From Pseudomonas fluorescens (GTDB taxonomy: Bacteria > Pseudomonadota > Gammaproteobacteria > Pseudomonadales > Pseudomonadaceae), in the NCBI RefSeq assembly GCF_040448305.1, contig NZ_CP148752.1, positions 930,001-994,000 on the forward strand: a stretch of DNA of 64,000 nucleotides, read 5' to 3'. Below are positions 17,961 to 26,606 of this stretch, in pieces. Every line of letters starts with the position of its first letter. The stretch's first letter is position 1. The notes under the pieces are model-generated. The model searched no databases, was not told where the DNA came from, and worked only from the letters and a program-made list of their open reading frames with translations. The translations under genes and the position numbers were made by a program.

Positions 17961-19064
17961 ATGCCCGTCAAAGCCCTGTTCAAACCGTTCCACCTCGGCA
18001 CCCTCGAACTGCCGACCCGCGTCGTCATGGCGCCGATGACCCGCTCCTTTTCCCCGGGCGGCGTGCCTAATTCCAAAGTGATCGAATACTACCGTCGTCG
18101 CGCCGCTGCGGGCGTCGGCCTGATCATCACCGAAGGCACCACCGTCGGTCACAAGGCGTCCAACGGCTATCCGAACGTTCCGCATTTCTACGGTGAAGCG
18201 GCCCTGGCCGGCTGGAAGAAAGTCGTCGACGCCGTTCACGCCGAAGGCGGCAAGATCGTTCCGCAGTTGTGGCATGTGGGCAGCGTGCGCCGTATTGGCA
18301 CCGAGCCGGACGCCAGCGTGCCGGGTTATGGCCCGTCGGAAAAAGTGAAGGAAGGTCAGGTCGTGGTGCATGGCATGACCAAACAAGACATCCAGGACGT
18401 AATCGCCGCGTTCGCCCAGGCCGCCAAGGATGCCCAGAGCATCGGCATGGACGGCGTGGAAATCCACGGTGCCCACGGTTATCTGGTGGACCAGTTCTTC
18501 TGGGAAGGCAGCAACCAGCGTACCGACGAATACGGCGGCAGCCTGGCCAACCGTTCGCGCTTCGCCATTGAATTGATTCAGGCCGTGCGAGCCGCGGTCG
18601 GTGAAGGTTTCCCGATCATTTTCCGTTTCTCCCAGTGGAAGCAACAGGACTACACCGCGCGTCTGGTGCAAACCCCGGAAGCCTTGGGCGAGTTCCTCAA
18701 GCCGTTGGCCGACGCGGGCGTGGATATTTTCCACTGCTCGACCCGCCGCTTCTGGGAGCCGGAGTTCGACGGTTCCGAGCTGAACCTGGCCGGCTGGACC
18801 CGCCAACTCACTGGCAAACCGACCATCACCGTGGGCAGCGTCGGCCTGGACGGCGAGTTCCTGCAATTCATGGTCAACACCGACAAGGTCGCGCAACCGG
18901 CCAGCCTGGAAAAACTGCTGGAGCGCCTGAACAACGATGAGTTCGACCTGGTGGCGGTCGGCCGTGCCTTGCTGGTGGACCCGGACTGGGCGCAGAAAGT
19001 GCGCGACGGCCGTGAGGAAGACATTCTGCCGTTCAGCCGTGAGGCGTTGATGACGTTGGTTTAA
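17961..19064 (+). CDS. Old-yellow-enzyme family NADH:flavin oxidoreductase
   Basis: The 367-residue TIM-barrel FMN protein belongs to the OYE family of ene-reductases, which reduce activated C=C bonds of enones, nitro-esters and similar electrophiles with NAD(P)H. It shows VVMAPMTRSFSPGGVPN at the N-terminus and the signature GVEIHGAHGYLVDQFF near residue 168. The ATG at 17961 was chosen because GGAGCG lies just upstream and homologues begin at this point; an upstream in-frame start at 17904 is not supported. The gene is alone between two REP pairs. The natural substrate is unknown. Confidence 0.9.
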   Translation: MPVKALFKPFHLGTLELPTRVVMAPMTRSFSPGGVPNSKVIEYYRRRAAAGVGLIITEGTTVGHKASNGYPNVPHFYGEAALAGWKKVVDAVHAEGGKIVPQLWHVGSVRRIGTEPDASVPGYGPSEKVKEGQVVVHGMTKQDIQDVIAAFAQAAKDAQSIGMDGVEIHGAHGYLVDQFFWEGSNQRTDEYGGSLANRSRFAIELIQAVRAAVGEGFPIIFRFSQWKQQDYTARLVQTPEALGEFLKPLADAGVDIFHCSTRRFWEPEFDGSELNLAGWTRQLTGKPTITVGSVGLDGEFLQFMVNTDKVAQPASLEKLLERLNNDEFDLVAVGRALLVDPDWAQKVRDGREEDILPFSREALMTLV

Positions 19065-19083
19065 GCGGCGACTGGACTGACGC

Positions 19084-19162
19084 TATCGCGAGCAGGCTCG
19101 CTCCCACACTGGATCTGTGCATGACATGGATCCCTTGTGGGAGCGAGCCTGCTCGCGATGGC
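19084..19162. repeat. REP pair, outward-facing orientation
   Basis: CGCGAGCAGGCTCGCTCCCAC comes first and GTGGGAGCGAGCCTGCTCGC second, the reverse arrangement of most REP pairs here. Confidence 0.88.
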
Positions 19163-19183
19163 GGACTTCAAATCACCAAAAAC

Positions 19184-20359
19184 TCAGGGAGCAATCGGTG
19201 CATTTGGCACCACCATCTCCCCGGCACACGCCCCGCGCAACTGCCCTTCGAACTGCTCGATAATCGCCGCCCAACCCTGGCGACTGGCGTGCTGGCGCGC
19301 ATTGAGCCTCACATTGCGCAAGGCTTCCCTTTCCTCCAGCAGCCATGCTGCTGCATCACAGAACGCTTCTTCGTCCCCCGGCATCGCCAGTACGCCGTTG
19401 TAGCCATGACGAATATGCTGGGCGGCTGCCGCCTGGTCGTAGGCGACCACGCCGAGCCCCGAAGCGAGTGCTTCAAGCACCACATTGCCGAAGGTTTCAG
19501 TCAGGCTCGGAAACAGAAACACGTCGCCCGAGGCATAGTGACACGCCAGGGCTTCACCCCGTTGGGTGCCGCAGAAAATCGCCTCGGGCATATCGTTTTC
19601 CAGTTCCTGGCGCTGCGGGCCATCGCCGACCACGATCAGTTTCAGCGTGCGCTGGGGATAACTCGCCTTGAGGGTATTGAAGGTGCGCTTGAGCAGGCCG
19701 AGATTCTTTTCCGGAGCCAGGCGGCCGACATGAATGACGGCGATGTCTGCCTCGGCCAGTCCCCATTGCTCGCGCAGGGCATTCAAGCGTTTGGCCGGGT
19801 GAAACAATTCGCTGTCGACCCCTCGGGACAGCAACGCTAGTCGCTCGAACTGACGTCGCTCCAGTTCCAGGCGCTGGCTGATGCTGGGCACCAGGGTCAT
19901 GGTCGAACGGTTATGGAACCAGCGCAGGTAGTGAGTCAGCAGGCGCGTGAGCAAACCAAACCCGTACTGGTTGGAGTACTGCTGGAAATTGGTGTGGAAG
20001 CCGCTGACCACGGAAATCCCCAATCGCCGTGCCGCACGCAACGCAGAGAGACCCAGTGGGCCCTCGGTGGCGATGTAGAGCACATCCGGGCGGTGACGCG
20101 TCCAGCGCCGCAGCAGTTTGTGCATCGACGACTGACCCCATTGCAGGCCGGGATAGCCCGGTAGTGGCCAGCCGCGGCACAGCAGCAATTCATCGTCGCT
20201 GCCCAGCTGCTGGTCGCAGCTCTGACGCGGTCGCACCAGTTCCACTTGATGCCCGCGCGCGCGCAAACCGTCGCACAAGCGACCAAGGGTATTGGCCACG
20301 CCGTTGATTTCCGGTGGGAAGGTTTCGGTGATCAGGGTGATATGCAGAGCTGTCGTCAT
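19184..20359 (-). CDS. GT4-family glycosyltransferase
   Basis: The 391-residue enzyme is a GT-B fold glycosyltransferase similar to GDP-mannose-dependent alpha-mannosyltransferases (MgtA type). It begins MTTALHITLITETFPPEING, the usual N-terminal Rossmann loop. The C-terminal nucleotide-sugar site has the E-x7-E pattern in TETFGNVVLEALASG near residue 300. It acts at the cytoplasmic face of the membrane on a lipid or glycan acceptor that the sequence does not reveal. I chose ATG 20359; an upstream in-frame start at 20383 is possible. cysZ lies upstream on the same strand, with a 60-base gap. Confidence 0.88.
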   Translation of the reverse strand: MTTALHITLITETFPPEINGVANTLGRLCDGLRARGHQVELVRPRQSCDQQLGSDDELLLCRGWPLPGYPGLQWGQSSMHKLLRRWTRHRPDVLYIATEGPLGLSALRAARRLGISVVSGFHTNFQQYSNQYGFGLLTRLLTHYLRWFHNRSTMTLVPSISQRLELERRQFERLALLSRGVDSELFHPAKRLNALREQWGLAEADIAVIHVGRLAPEKNLGLLKRTFNTLKASYPQRTLKLIVVGDGPQRQELENDMPEAIFCGTQRGEALACHYASGDVFLFPSLTETFGNVVLEALASGLGVVAYDQAAAAQHIRHGYNGVLAMPGDEEAFCDAAAWLLEEREALRNVRLNARQHASRQGWAAIIEQFEGQLRGACAGEMVVPNAPIAP

Positions 20360-20419
20360 GACCCCAGTGTCGACCGGGGCCATGTCGTCAGTGTGACGTC
20401 AGGATGATGGATTTGTGAC

Positions 20420-21172
20420 TTAGCGCTGGGTCACCAGGTTCTCCGCGCCCCGCTCGCGCACCCAGAACAGCGTCGCCCCGGCCACCGCCGCCGGCATCAT
20501 CAGGATGTTCACCACCGGGATCAGCAGCACCAGGTACACGCTGCCGCCGAAGCTCATGCTCTGCCAGCGCTTCTGCCGCAGCCAGGCGAGCATCTCGTTC
20601 CAGCCCAGCTTGTGGTTGTCCGCCGGGTAGTCGATGTACTGGATCGCCATCATCCACACCCCGAACAACAGCCACAGCGGTGCGGCGATGATGTTCACCA
20701 CCGGGATGAACGAGAGGATGAACAGCCCGATGGCCCGGGGCAGAAAGTAGCCGAGCTTGCGCATCTCCCGGGCCAGGGTGCGCGGGATCATGGCAATCAG
20801 CTCGCCCCAGCTGAAGGCCGGGAAGTCATCGGTGCCGCGCACCACCACTTCGACTTTCTCCGCGAGGAAGCCGTTGAACGGCGCGGCAATGACGTTGGCG
20901 AGCATGGTGAAGCTGAAGAACACCATCAACACCACCAGTACCACGAACAGCGGCCAGAGGATGTAGTTGAGAAAACTCAGCCAGTCGGGCAGGGACGGCA
21001 TCAAGGTGTCGACCCACAGGCTGAATTGATGGCCGGCCAGGTAGATCAATCCGACGAACAGCACCAGGTTGATTGCCAGCGGCAACAGCACAAACAAACG
21101 CAGGCTGGGGCTCAGCACCAGCTTGAGGCCTTCGCGCAGGTATTGCGGGCCGGACAGAACAGGGGCGGGCAT
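20420..21172 (-). CDS. cysZ: Sulfate transporter CysZ (EI24 family)
   Basis: The 250-residue inner-membrane protein has the EI24/CysZ layout. Hydrophobic segments lie near 25-50, 70-95 and 135-170, and the conserved stretch ANVIAAPFNGFLAEKVE is near 97-113. CysZ is a high-affinity sulfate channel feeding the CysD/CysNC pathway, also encoded in this window. The start is ATG 21172, six bases after GGAG; the TTG four codons upstream is less likely. It diverges from trxB across about 315 bases. Confidence 0.9.
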   Translation of the reverse strand: MPAPVLSGPQYLREGLKLVLSPSLRLFVLLPLAINLVLFVGLIYLAGHQFSLWVDTLMPSLPDWLSFLNYILWPLFVVLVVLMVFFSFTMLANVIAAPFNGFLAEKVEVVVRGTDDFPAFSWGELIAMIPRTLAREMRKLGYFLPRAIGLFILSFIPVVNIIAAPLWLLFGVWMMAIQYIDYPADNHKLGWNEMLAWLRQKRWQSMSFGGSVYLVLLIPVVNILMMPAAVAGATLFWVRERGAENLVTQR

Positions 21173-21487
21173 AAGAGGCTCCAAGCAGAGGGAAAACGCG
21201 CCGACCTTACCGGCTTTGCTTCACAGGCGAAAGCGCGGTGGCGGTATCGACATTCACTGTAACAAAGACGTCGATATCGTCGGTCAGATGGCATAGAGAC
21301 CACCTATGAGCTGGATTGTTAAACCGTATTTCCTTAATCTTCGCCCCCTCGATACGCTGCACCCAATCTTTTTACAGGACGGTCGGGTTCAAGCCTTCCC
21401 CAAGTGCTTTCAACCGTTCTTTTTTATTCCAGCCGGCAATCCGGCGTTCCGCGCCAGGTATTCCGGGCCGGTCAACAGGAGCAGGTC
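21173..21487. promoter_or_regulatory. Divergent cysZ / trxB intergenic region
   Basis: About 315 bases with no convincing gene. It must hold promoters for both cysZ and trxB. I see no terminator or clear operator. The run TTCTTTTTTATTCC near 21418 is AT-rich and lies in the trxB leader. Confidence 0.5.
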
Positions 21488-22444
21488 ATGTCTGAAGTCC
21501 GTCATTCGCGAGTGATTATTCTCGGTTCCGGCCCTGCCGGTTACAGCGCTGCGGTCTATGCCGCCCGTGCCAACCTCAAGCCACTGCTGATCACCGGCAT
21601 GCAGGCCGGCGGTCAACTGACCACCACCACCGAAGTCGACAACTGGCCGGGTGACGTCCACGGCCTGACCGGCCCGGCGCTGATGGAGCGGATGCGCGAG
21701 CACGCCGAGCGCTTTGAAACCGAGATCGTGTTCGATCACATCAATGCCGTCGACTTCGCTGCCAAGCCGTACACCCTGACCGGCGACAGCGCGACTTACA
21801 CCTGCGATGCCCTGATCATCGCCACCGGCGCCAGCGCTCGTTACCTGGGCCTGCCGTCCGAAGAAACGTTCATGGGCAAAGGCGTTTCGGCCTGCGCGAC
21901 CTGCGACGGTTTCTTCTATCGCAACAAGCCTGTGGCTGTGGTCGGCGGCGGCAACACCGCTGTTGAAGAAGCCCTGTACCTGGCCAACATCGCCAGCAAG
22001 GTGACCCTGATCCACCGTCGCGAAACCTTCCGCGCCGAGAAGATCCTGATCGACAAGCTGAACGCCCGTGTTGCCGAAGGCAAGATCGAGCTGAAACTGA
22101 ACGCGACCCTGGACGAAGTGCTGGGCGACAACATGGGCGTGACCGGTGCCCGCCTGAAGAACAACGACGGCAGCTTCGACGAAGTGAAAGTCGACGGCGT
22201 GTTCATCGCCATCGGCCACACCCCGAACACTTCGTTGTTCGAAGGCCAACTGACCCTGAAAGACGGCTACCTGGTTGTGCAGGGCGGCCGTGAAGGCAAC
22301 GCCACTGCCACCAACCTCGAAGGTATCTTCGCCGCCGGTGACGTGGCTGACCACGTGTACCGTCAGGCCATCACCTCCGCTGGCGCCGGTTGCATGGCGG
22401 CACTGGATGCCGAGCGTTACCTCGACGATCTGCAGAACGCTTGA
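21488..22444 (+). CDS. trxB: Thioredoxin reductase
   Basis: The 318-residue flavoprotein reduces thioredoxin with NADPH. It has an FAD Rossmann motif near the N-terminus (ILGSGPAGYSAAVYAARA, residues 11-28), the redox pair C136/C139 in CATCDG, the NADPH motif VVGGGNTAVEEALYLA, and a C-terminal FAAGDVADHVYRQAITSAG. ATG 21488 follows AGGAGCAGG. A reading from 21404 would add 28 residues not seen in TrxB. A terminator follows directly. Confidence 0.97.
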   Translation: MSEVRHSRVIILGSGPAGYSAAVYAARANLKPLLITGMQAGGQLTTTTEVDNWPGDVHGLTGPALMERMREHAERFETEIVFDHINAVDFAAKPYTLTGDSATYTCDALIIATGASARYLGLPSEETFMGKGVSACATCDGFFYRNKPVAVVGGGNTAVEEALYLANIASKVTLIHRRETFRAEKILIDKLNARVAEGKIELKLNATLDEVLGDNMGVTGARLKNNDGSFDEVKVDGVFIAIGHTPNTSLFEGQLTLKDGYLVVQGGREGNATATNLEGIFAAGDVADHVYRQAITSAGAGCMAALDAERYLDDLQNA

Positions 22445-22463
22445 TTCTGCTTTCGTCGAAATG

Positions 22464-22488
22464 AAAAACCGGCTTCGGCCGGTTTTTT
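22464..22488 (+). terminator. Terminator of trxB
   Basis: AAAAACCGGC-TTC-GGCCGGTTTTTT forms a compact stem with a T-run; the A-run makes it potentially bidirectional. Confidence 0.9.
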
Positions 22489-22529
22489 GTGCACACCAAT
22501 AATGTGGTGTAGCCCTTGTGGGATAGTGT

Positions 22530-23780
22530 TCAGGTCAGTTTTGCCAGGCACGCCTCAAGAATATCCAGCCCTTCCTCCAGCACCGCAGCCTCAATGGTCA
22601 ACGGCGCCAGCAGCCGGATGATGTGCCGCGATTTGCCACTGGGCATCAACAGCAGACCCGCATCCCGCGCCAGGGCCAGCAGTTGGGTCAATTGTGCCGG
22701 TGCGGGCGAGCCATCGGCGTTGATCAACTCTATGCCACGCATGGCGCCGACGCCGGTCAGGCGGCCCAGATACGGCGTCAGGTTGTTCGCACGCCAGGTT
22801 GCATGGCGGCCGACAATCGCTTCTTCCTGCTGTGTGCCCCAGGCATGCAGGTTGGCATCGGTCATTTCGTCGAGGGTTGCCAGTGCCGCTGCGCAGGCGA
22901 TGGGATTGCCGGAGTAAGTGCCACCGAGTCCGCCCTTGGGCAAATTGTCGAGCAGCGGCTTGCGCCCGACCACCGCACCCAGCGGCACGCCGCCGGCGAT
23001 GCTTTTGCCGAGCAGGATCAGGTCCGGCTCGATGCCCAGCCGCGAGAATGCGAAGCGCTGGCCGGTACGGCCGAAACCGGACTGGATTTCATCGGCGATC
23101 AGCACAATGCCCTTGTCGTCGCAGAACTTGCGCAGCGCTTGGGCGAACTCGACCTCCATGGCCAGGAAGCCCGCTTCGCCCTGCACCGGTTCGACGATAA
23201 AACAGGCGACGTCTTCGACATCAATCTCGACGCTGAACAGGCGCTCCATGGCTTTGAGAGCCTCGGCACAGGTGACGCCGTTGTCCTGGCTGGGGAAGGG
23301 CAGGTGAAACACCGGCCCCGGCAGCACGCAGACTTTCTGTTTGTAGGGCGCGACTTTGCCGTTGAGGTTGAGGGTGGCCAGTGTGCGACCGTGGAAAGCG
23401 CCGTCGAAGGCAATGACCGCGCTGCGGCCGGTGGCGCCACGAACGATCTTCAGCGCGTTTTCCGCCGCTTCCGCGCCGCTGTTGGTGAGCATGCCGCTGA
23501 CCGGGTAATTCACTGGCATGAACGCACTGAGGCGATCCATCAGTTCGAGGTAAGGCCCATGAGGTGCAGCGTTGAACGCGTAGTGGGTCAGCCGGGTGGC
23601 TTGTTCGCGAATGGCCTCGACGATGCGCGGATGGCAATGGCCGAGGTTCAGCACGCCGATACCACCGACAAAGTCGATGTAGCGTTTGCCATCGGTGTCC
23701 CAGACCTCGGCGTTTTTGCCGTGGCTGAGCGTGACAGGGTGAACGATGTTGATCGACTGGCTGATGGTTTCGCTGCGCAT
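22530..23780 (-). CDS. Class III omega-aminotransferase (GabT-like)
   Basis: The 416-residue PLP enzyme belongs to the class III aminotransferases that include 4-aminobutyrate and 5-aminovalerate transaminases. The PLP lysine is in LLGKSIAGGVPLGAVVGRK near residue 264, preceded by the aspartate in IADEIQSGFGRTG. NSGAEAAENALKIVR (about 100-115) is the phosphate-binding loop. The preferred substrate cannot be fixed from sequence; GABA/2-oxoglutarate is the default. The gene stands alone, transcribed towards trxB. Confidence 0.87.
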   Translation of the reverse strand: MRSETISQSINIVHPVTLSHGKNAEVWDTDGKRYIDFVGGIGVLNLGHCHPRIVEAIREQATRLTHYAFNAAPHGPYLELMDRLSAFMPVNYPVSGMLTNSGAEAAENALKIVRGATGRSAVIAFDGAFHGRTLATLNLNGKVAPYKQKVCVLPGPVFHLPFPSQDNGVTCAEALKAMERLFSVEIDVEDVACFIVEPVQGEAGFLAMEVEFAQALRKFCDDKGIVLIADEIQSGFGRTGQRFAFSRLGIEPDLILLGKSIAGGVPLGAVVGRKPLLDNLPKGGLGGTYSGNPIACAAALATLDEMTDANLHAWGTQQEEAIVGRHATWRANNLTPYLGRLTGVGAMRGIELINADGSPAPAQLTQLLALARDAGLLLMPSGKSRHIIRLLAPLTIEAAVLEEGLDILEACLAKLT

Positions 23781-23922
23781 GAATGACCGGCTCGGAAGAA
23801 GGAGGACTTCTTTTTATCTAAGCCGTGAGCGGTGGTAGGGGGCAAACGAAATAAAGTTGCCGGGTCAATCTTAAAAGTCAGGATGTGTTTCTGATCAGTT
23901 CCGCGCCGTGAACGCAGAACCT

Positions 23923-24033
23923 GTAGGAGCAGCCGGTCGACGCACGACTGCTCGCGATGGTGGTGAACGATTACGCGTAAACCAGAGGCCCAGCAGTGCT
24001 CTTGGGTTTTTCGCGAGCTGGCTCGCTCCTACA
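23923..24033. repeat. REP pair (REPIN), TGTAGGAG type with altered left arm
   Basis: The right arm and interior (GATGGTGGTGAACGATTACGCGT) match the 100-bp elements, but the left arm reads GCAGCCGGTCGACGCACGACTGCTCG, with an insertion that makes the element about 111 bp. Confidence 0.85.
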
Positions 24034-24040
24034 ATTTAAA

Positions 24041-24379
24041 TCAGCGGCGCGTCAGCGGCTGCTGAGCGAATTTCACACCGGCCAGGCCATGGGCAATCAA
24101 CGCGCGGATATTGCCGTGATCGCTGCCTTCTGGCGTGGCAACAACCGAACGGTAATGCTCGCCGAAAGCCAGCAGGGCTTCTTCATCGCTCAAGCCTTCG
24201 AGCAGCGCCAGACCCAGGGTCTTGCACGAACCTTCGTTCTGCCCGGCCGCGTTTTCCACGCCACCGTTGTTGAAGGCCTGAGGCTGGTAGTCGTAACCGG
24301 CGGCGATGAAGGCCAGGGTGTCGGCGAAGGCGTGTTCGCCGGTCTTGAGGCTGGCGCGCAGGGTGTTCAAATCACTCAT
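24041..24379 (-). CDS. HopJ-family small protein
   Basis: The 112-residue protein matches the HopJ family, named after a Pseudomonas syringae protein once listed as a type III effector. Members are widespread in bacteria with no type III system, so a housekeeping role is more likely. Conserved stretches are FIAAGYDYQPQAFNNGG and EGSCKTLGLALLEGLSDEEALLAFGEHYR, split here by NEVENAAGQN-like residues. The start overlaps the end of the DUF1244 gene by eight bases, so the pair is coupled. No type III genes are nearby. Confidence 0.87.
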   Translation of the reverse strand: MSDLNTLRASLKTGEHAFADTLAFIAAGYDYQPQAFNNGGVENAAGQNEGSCKTLGLALLEGLSDEEALLAFGEHYRSVVATPEGSDHGNIRALIAHGLAGVKFAQQPLTRR

Positions 24380-24668
24380 TGGGTTTTCCTTTGGCGAACG
24401 CCGCTTGCTGGTCGGCGCTGGCTTCTTGCTGATATTGGGCTTTCCATTCGGAGTACGGCATGCCGTAAACCACTTCGCGGGCTTCGTCGAGGCTGACCTC
24501 GATCTGGCGGTCGTCGGCCGCCGCCTTGTACCACTTGGACAGGCAGTTGCGGCAAAAACCCGAGAGGTTCATCAGGTCGATGTTCTGCACATCCTTGCGG
24601 CTGTCCAGATGGGCCACCAGCCGGCGAAAGGCGGCGGCTTCGAGTTCCAGGCGTTGTTGATCGGTCAT
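24372..24668 (-). CDS. DUF1244-family protein
   Basis: The 98-residue protein matches DUF1244, a small alpha-helical family. The core is MNLSGFCRNCLSKWYK with a C-x2-C pair, which may bind metal. It ends in a polar Gln/Ala-rich tail. Function unknown. It is translationally coupled to the following HopJ-like gene, an arrangement common in pseudomonads. Upstream, a GCTTGAAGC-type inverted repeat separates it from folX. Confidence 0.85.
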   Translation of the reverse strand: MTDQQRLELEAAAFRRLVAHLDSRKDVQNIDLMNLSGFCRNCLSKWYKAAADDRQIEVSLDEAREVVYGMPYSEWKAQYQQEASADQQAAFAKGKPNE

Positions 24669-24685
24669 GGCGGTCTCTGCGAGTC

Positions 24686-24767
24686 AGCTTCAAGCGGCAA
24701 GCCTCAAGCTGCAAGATGGATGTTCGGTGACCTGTAGCTTACCGCTTGAAGCTTGCGGCTTGAAGCT
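24686..24767. repeat. Inverted repeat of GCTTGAAGCTTGCGGC type
   Basis: AGCTTCAAGCGGCAAGCCTC is answered by CTTGAAGCTTGCGGCTTGAAG about 35 bases later. It is unrelated in sequence to the REP palindromes. A shorter relative (GCAAGCTTGCAGCTTGCAGG) occurs near 63400. Confidence 0.7.
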
Positions 24768-25138
24768 CAGCGGCTTGCCGCGAGTGTTATCGACACCGAC
24801 TCGGCGAATCGCAGTGCGTGGGGCTTGTCGACCTCGACCTCGGCGTATAGCACCGATGCGTTGGCCATCACCAGGTCGAGAATTTCCTGGGTCAGGCGTT
24901 CGAGCAGCGCAAAGCGGTTGCCTTCCACATGGGCGATGATCGCCTTGGTAATGGTCCGGTAGTTCAACGCGTGATCGATGTCGTTGTCCCGTACCGCTTC
25001 CTGGGCTGCGTACAGAATGGTGAGGTTGATCAGCACATCCTGCTTGTTGAGGATTTCATCCTCATTGATGCCGATGAAGGTACGCAGGCCCAGGTCTTTG
25101 ACCCGGATGCGTGCCATGCCTGGCTGAAGTTGTGGCAT
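24767..25138 (-). CDS. folX: Dihydroneopterin triphosphate 2'-epimerase
   Basis: The 123-residue protein is of the FolB/FolX fold (T-fold). FolX epimerises 7,8-dihydroneopterin triphosphate to dihydromonapterin triphosphate. The conserved DLGLRTFIGINEDEI start and the catalytic region IDHALNYRTITKAI are clear. I chose ATG 25138, two bases downstream of the folE stop; the longer frame to 25480 is an accidental extension inside folE. FolX rather than FolB is indicated by the folE-folM neighbours, which give the tetrahydromonapterin pathway. Confidence 0.88.
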   Translation of the reverse strand: MPQLQPGMARIRVKDLGLRTFIGINEDEILNKQDVLINLTILYAAQEAVRDNDIDHALNYRTITKAIIAHVEGNRFALLERLTQEILDLVMANASVLYAEVEVDKPHALRFAESVSITLAASR

Positions 25139-25140
25139 TG

Positions 25141-25701
25141 CTACTTGCTCCGTCCAATCAATTGCAGGAACTCCTGGCGGGTGTTGCTCGACTCGCGGAA
25201 GGCGCCGAGCATCACCGAGGTGTTCATGGTCGAATTCTGTTTCTCGACGCCGCGCATCATCATGCACATGTGCTGTGCCTCGATGACCACCGCGACGCCT
25301 GCCGCGCCGGTCACTTGCTGCACCGCGTCGGCGATTTGCCGGGTGAGGTTTTCCTGGATCTGCAGGCGCCGGGCGAACATGTCCACCAGCCGCGCGATTT
25401 TTGACAGGCCCAGCACCTTGCCGGTTGGAATATAAGCCACATGCGCCTTGCCGATGAAGGGCAGGATGTGGTGTTCGCAAAGCGAGTACAGCTCGATGTT
25501 GTCGACGATCACCATTTCATCGTTGTCGGAGGCGAACAGCGCGCCATTGACGATCTCTTCGACACTTTGTTCGTAACCATGGCAAAGGTACTGCATGGCT
25601 TTGGCTGCGCGCGTCGGCGTATCGAGCAAGCCCTCGCGGTCGGGGTTTTCGCCGAGGCCGATAAGGATCTCTCGGTAATTCTGGGGCAGGGATAACGTCA
25701 T
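25141..25701 (-). CDS. folE: GTP cyclohydrolase I
   Basis: FolE converts GTP to 7,8-dihydroneopterin triphosphate. The 186-residue chain has the zinc-site cysteine and histidines in LCEHHILPFIGKAHVAYIP (about 76-94), the second cysteine in QHMCMMMRGV (about 147), and the substrate loop GLSKIARLVDMFARR. It is the zinc-dependent type IA enzyme. The gene sits between folM and folX on the same strand with gaps of 20 and 2 bases, forming a pterin operon. Confidence 0.95.
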   Translation of the reverse strand: MTLSLPQNYREILIGLGENPDREGLLDTPTRAAKAMQYLCHGYEQSVEEIVNGALFASDNDEMVIVDNIELYSLCEHHILPFIGKAHVAYIPTGKVLGLSKIARLVDMFARRLQIQENLTRQIADAVQQVTGAAGVAVVIEAQHMCMMMRGVEKQNSTMNTSVMLGAFRESSNTRQEFLQLIGRSK

Positions 25702-25721
25702 GGAAAATCCTCGCGGGACAC

Positions 25722-26432
25722 TTATTTGATGTGCCTTCCGCCATTGACGGTCAGGGTGGTGCCGGTGACATAAGGGTTGTCGAGCAGATAGCGCAGGCTC
25801 TGGTAGATCACTTCGCAGCCGGGCTCGATGCCCAGTGCGGATTTGGCCAGCACCTTGGCGCGGTAGGCCGCGTCGTCTTCAGGGTTGAACAGTAGCAGGG
25901 CTGGCGCGATCCCGTTGACCTTGATGGCCGGCGCGTACCTGGCGGCGAAGGACAGGGTCAGGCTGTCGAGCCCGGCTTTGCTGGCGCAATAGCCGATGTG
26001 TTTGCTGCTACCCTTGCGGGTCACGTCATCGCTGATGTGCACGATGTCGGCGGGGCTTGAGCGTTGCAGCAGGTCGGCGCAATGCAGGTTGATCAGATAG
26101 GGCGCCAGCATGTGCACGCTGAACATGCGGGTGAATGCTGCTGCATCGGTGTCCGGCGTTTCGGCGAGCCATTCGGAGGCATTGTGGACAATCGCCCGCA
26201 AACAGTCGGTGTGGGTTTTCAGTTCGCTGATGAAGGCGAGGATCCCGGTTTCACTGGAGAAGTCCGCGAACACCGCGGTGGCCCCCAGATCACGCAGGGC
26301 CTGTACGCCGGGACGCTCGCTGCGGTAGCTGAAAATCACGCGATGGCCATCTTCCAGCAATCGCCGGGCGCAGTGCAGGCCGACACGCTGGCCGGCGCCG
26401 GTAATGAGAATAGGGGCTGCGGAAGAAGTCAT
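25722..26432 (-). CDS. folM: Dihydromonapterin reductase FolM
   Basis: The 236-residue short-chain dehydrogenase has an N-terminal ILITGAGQRVGLHCARRL cofactor loop and the catalytic Y-x3-K in GYCASKAG near residue 150. FolM reduces dihydromonapterin to tetrahydromonapterin, which in pseudomonads is the cofactor of phenylalanine hydroxylase. ATG 26432 is preferred to the longer upstream frame. It is the first gene of folM-folE-folX. Confidence 0.88.
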   Translation of the reverse strand: MTSSAAPILITGAGQRVGLHCARRLLEDGHRVIFSYRSERPGVQALRDLGATAVFADFSSETGILAFISELKTHTDCLRAIVHNASEWLAETPDTDAAAFTRMFSVHMLAPYLINLHCADLLQRSSPADIVHISDDVTRKGSSKHIGYCASKAGLDSLTLSFAARYAPAIKVNGIAPALLLFNPEDDAAYRAKVLAKSALGIEPGCEVIYQSLRYLLDNPYVTGTTLTVNGGRHIK

Positions 26433-26510
26433 GAACGGCTCGCATCGCGGTGAGAGCAAAACTATACCAGCGACGGGAGCGCTATACCTATTGTGCAAAA
26501 ACGGGCCTGT

Positions 26511-26599
26511 GTGGGAGCGGGCTTGCTCGCGAAAGCGTGGTGTCAGACAGTAAAAATATTGACTGATACATGGCCTTCGCGAGCAAGCCCGCTCCCACA
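26511..26599. repeat. REP pair (REPIN), GTGGGAGCGGGCTTGC variant
   Basis: GTGGGAGCGGGCTTGCTCGCG faces its reverse complement. The core has GGGCTTGC instead of GAGCCTGC in both arms, a compensated change that keeps the stem. Confidence 0.88.
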
Positions 26600-26606
26600 G
26601 GGGGGA

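Noticed and set aside
24041..24379. HopJ-like gene as evidence for a type III secretion system
   Set aside because: The family is widespread in bacteria without type III secretion, and no secretion or chaperone gene is nearby.
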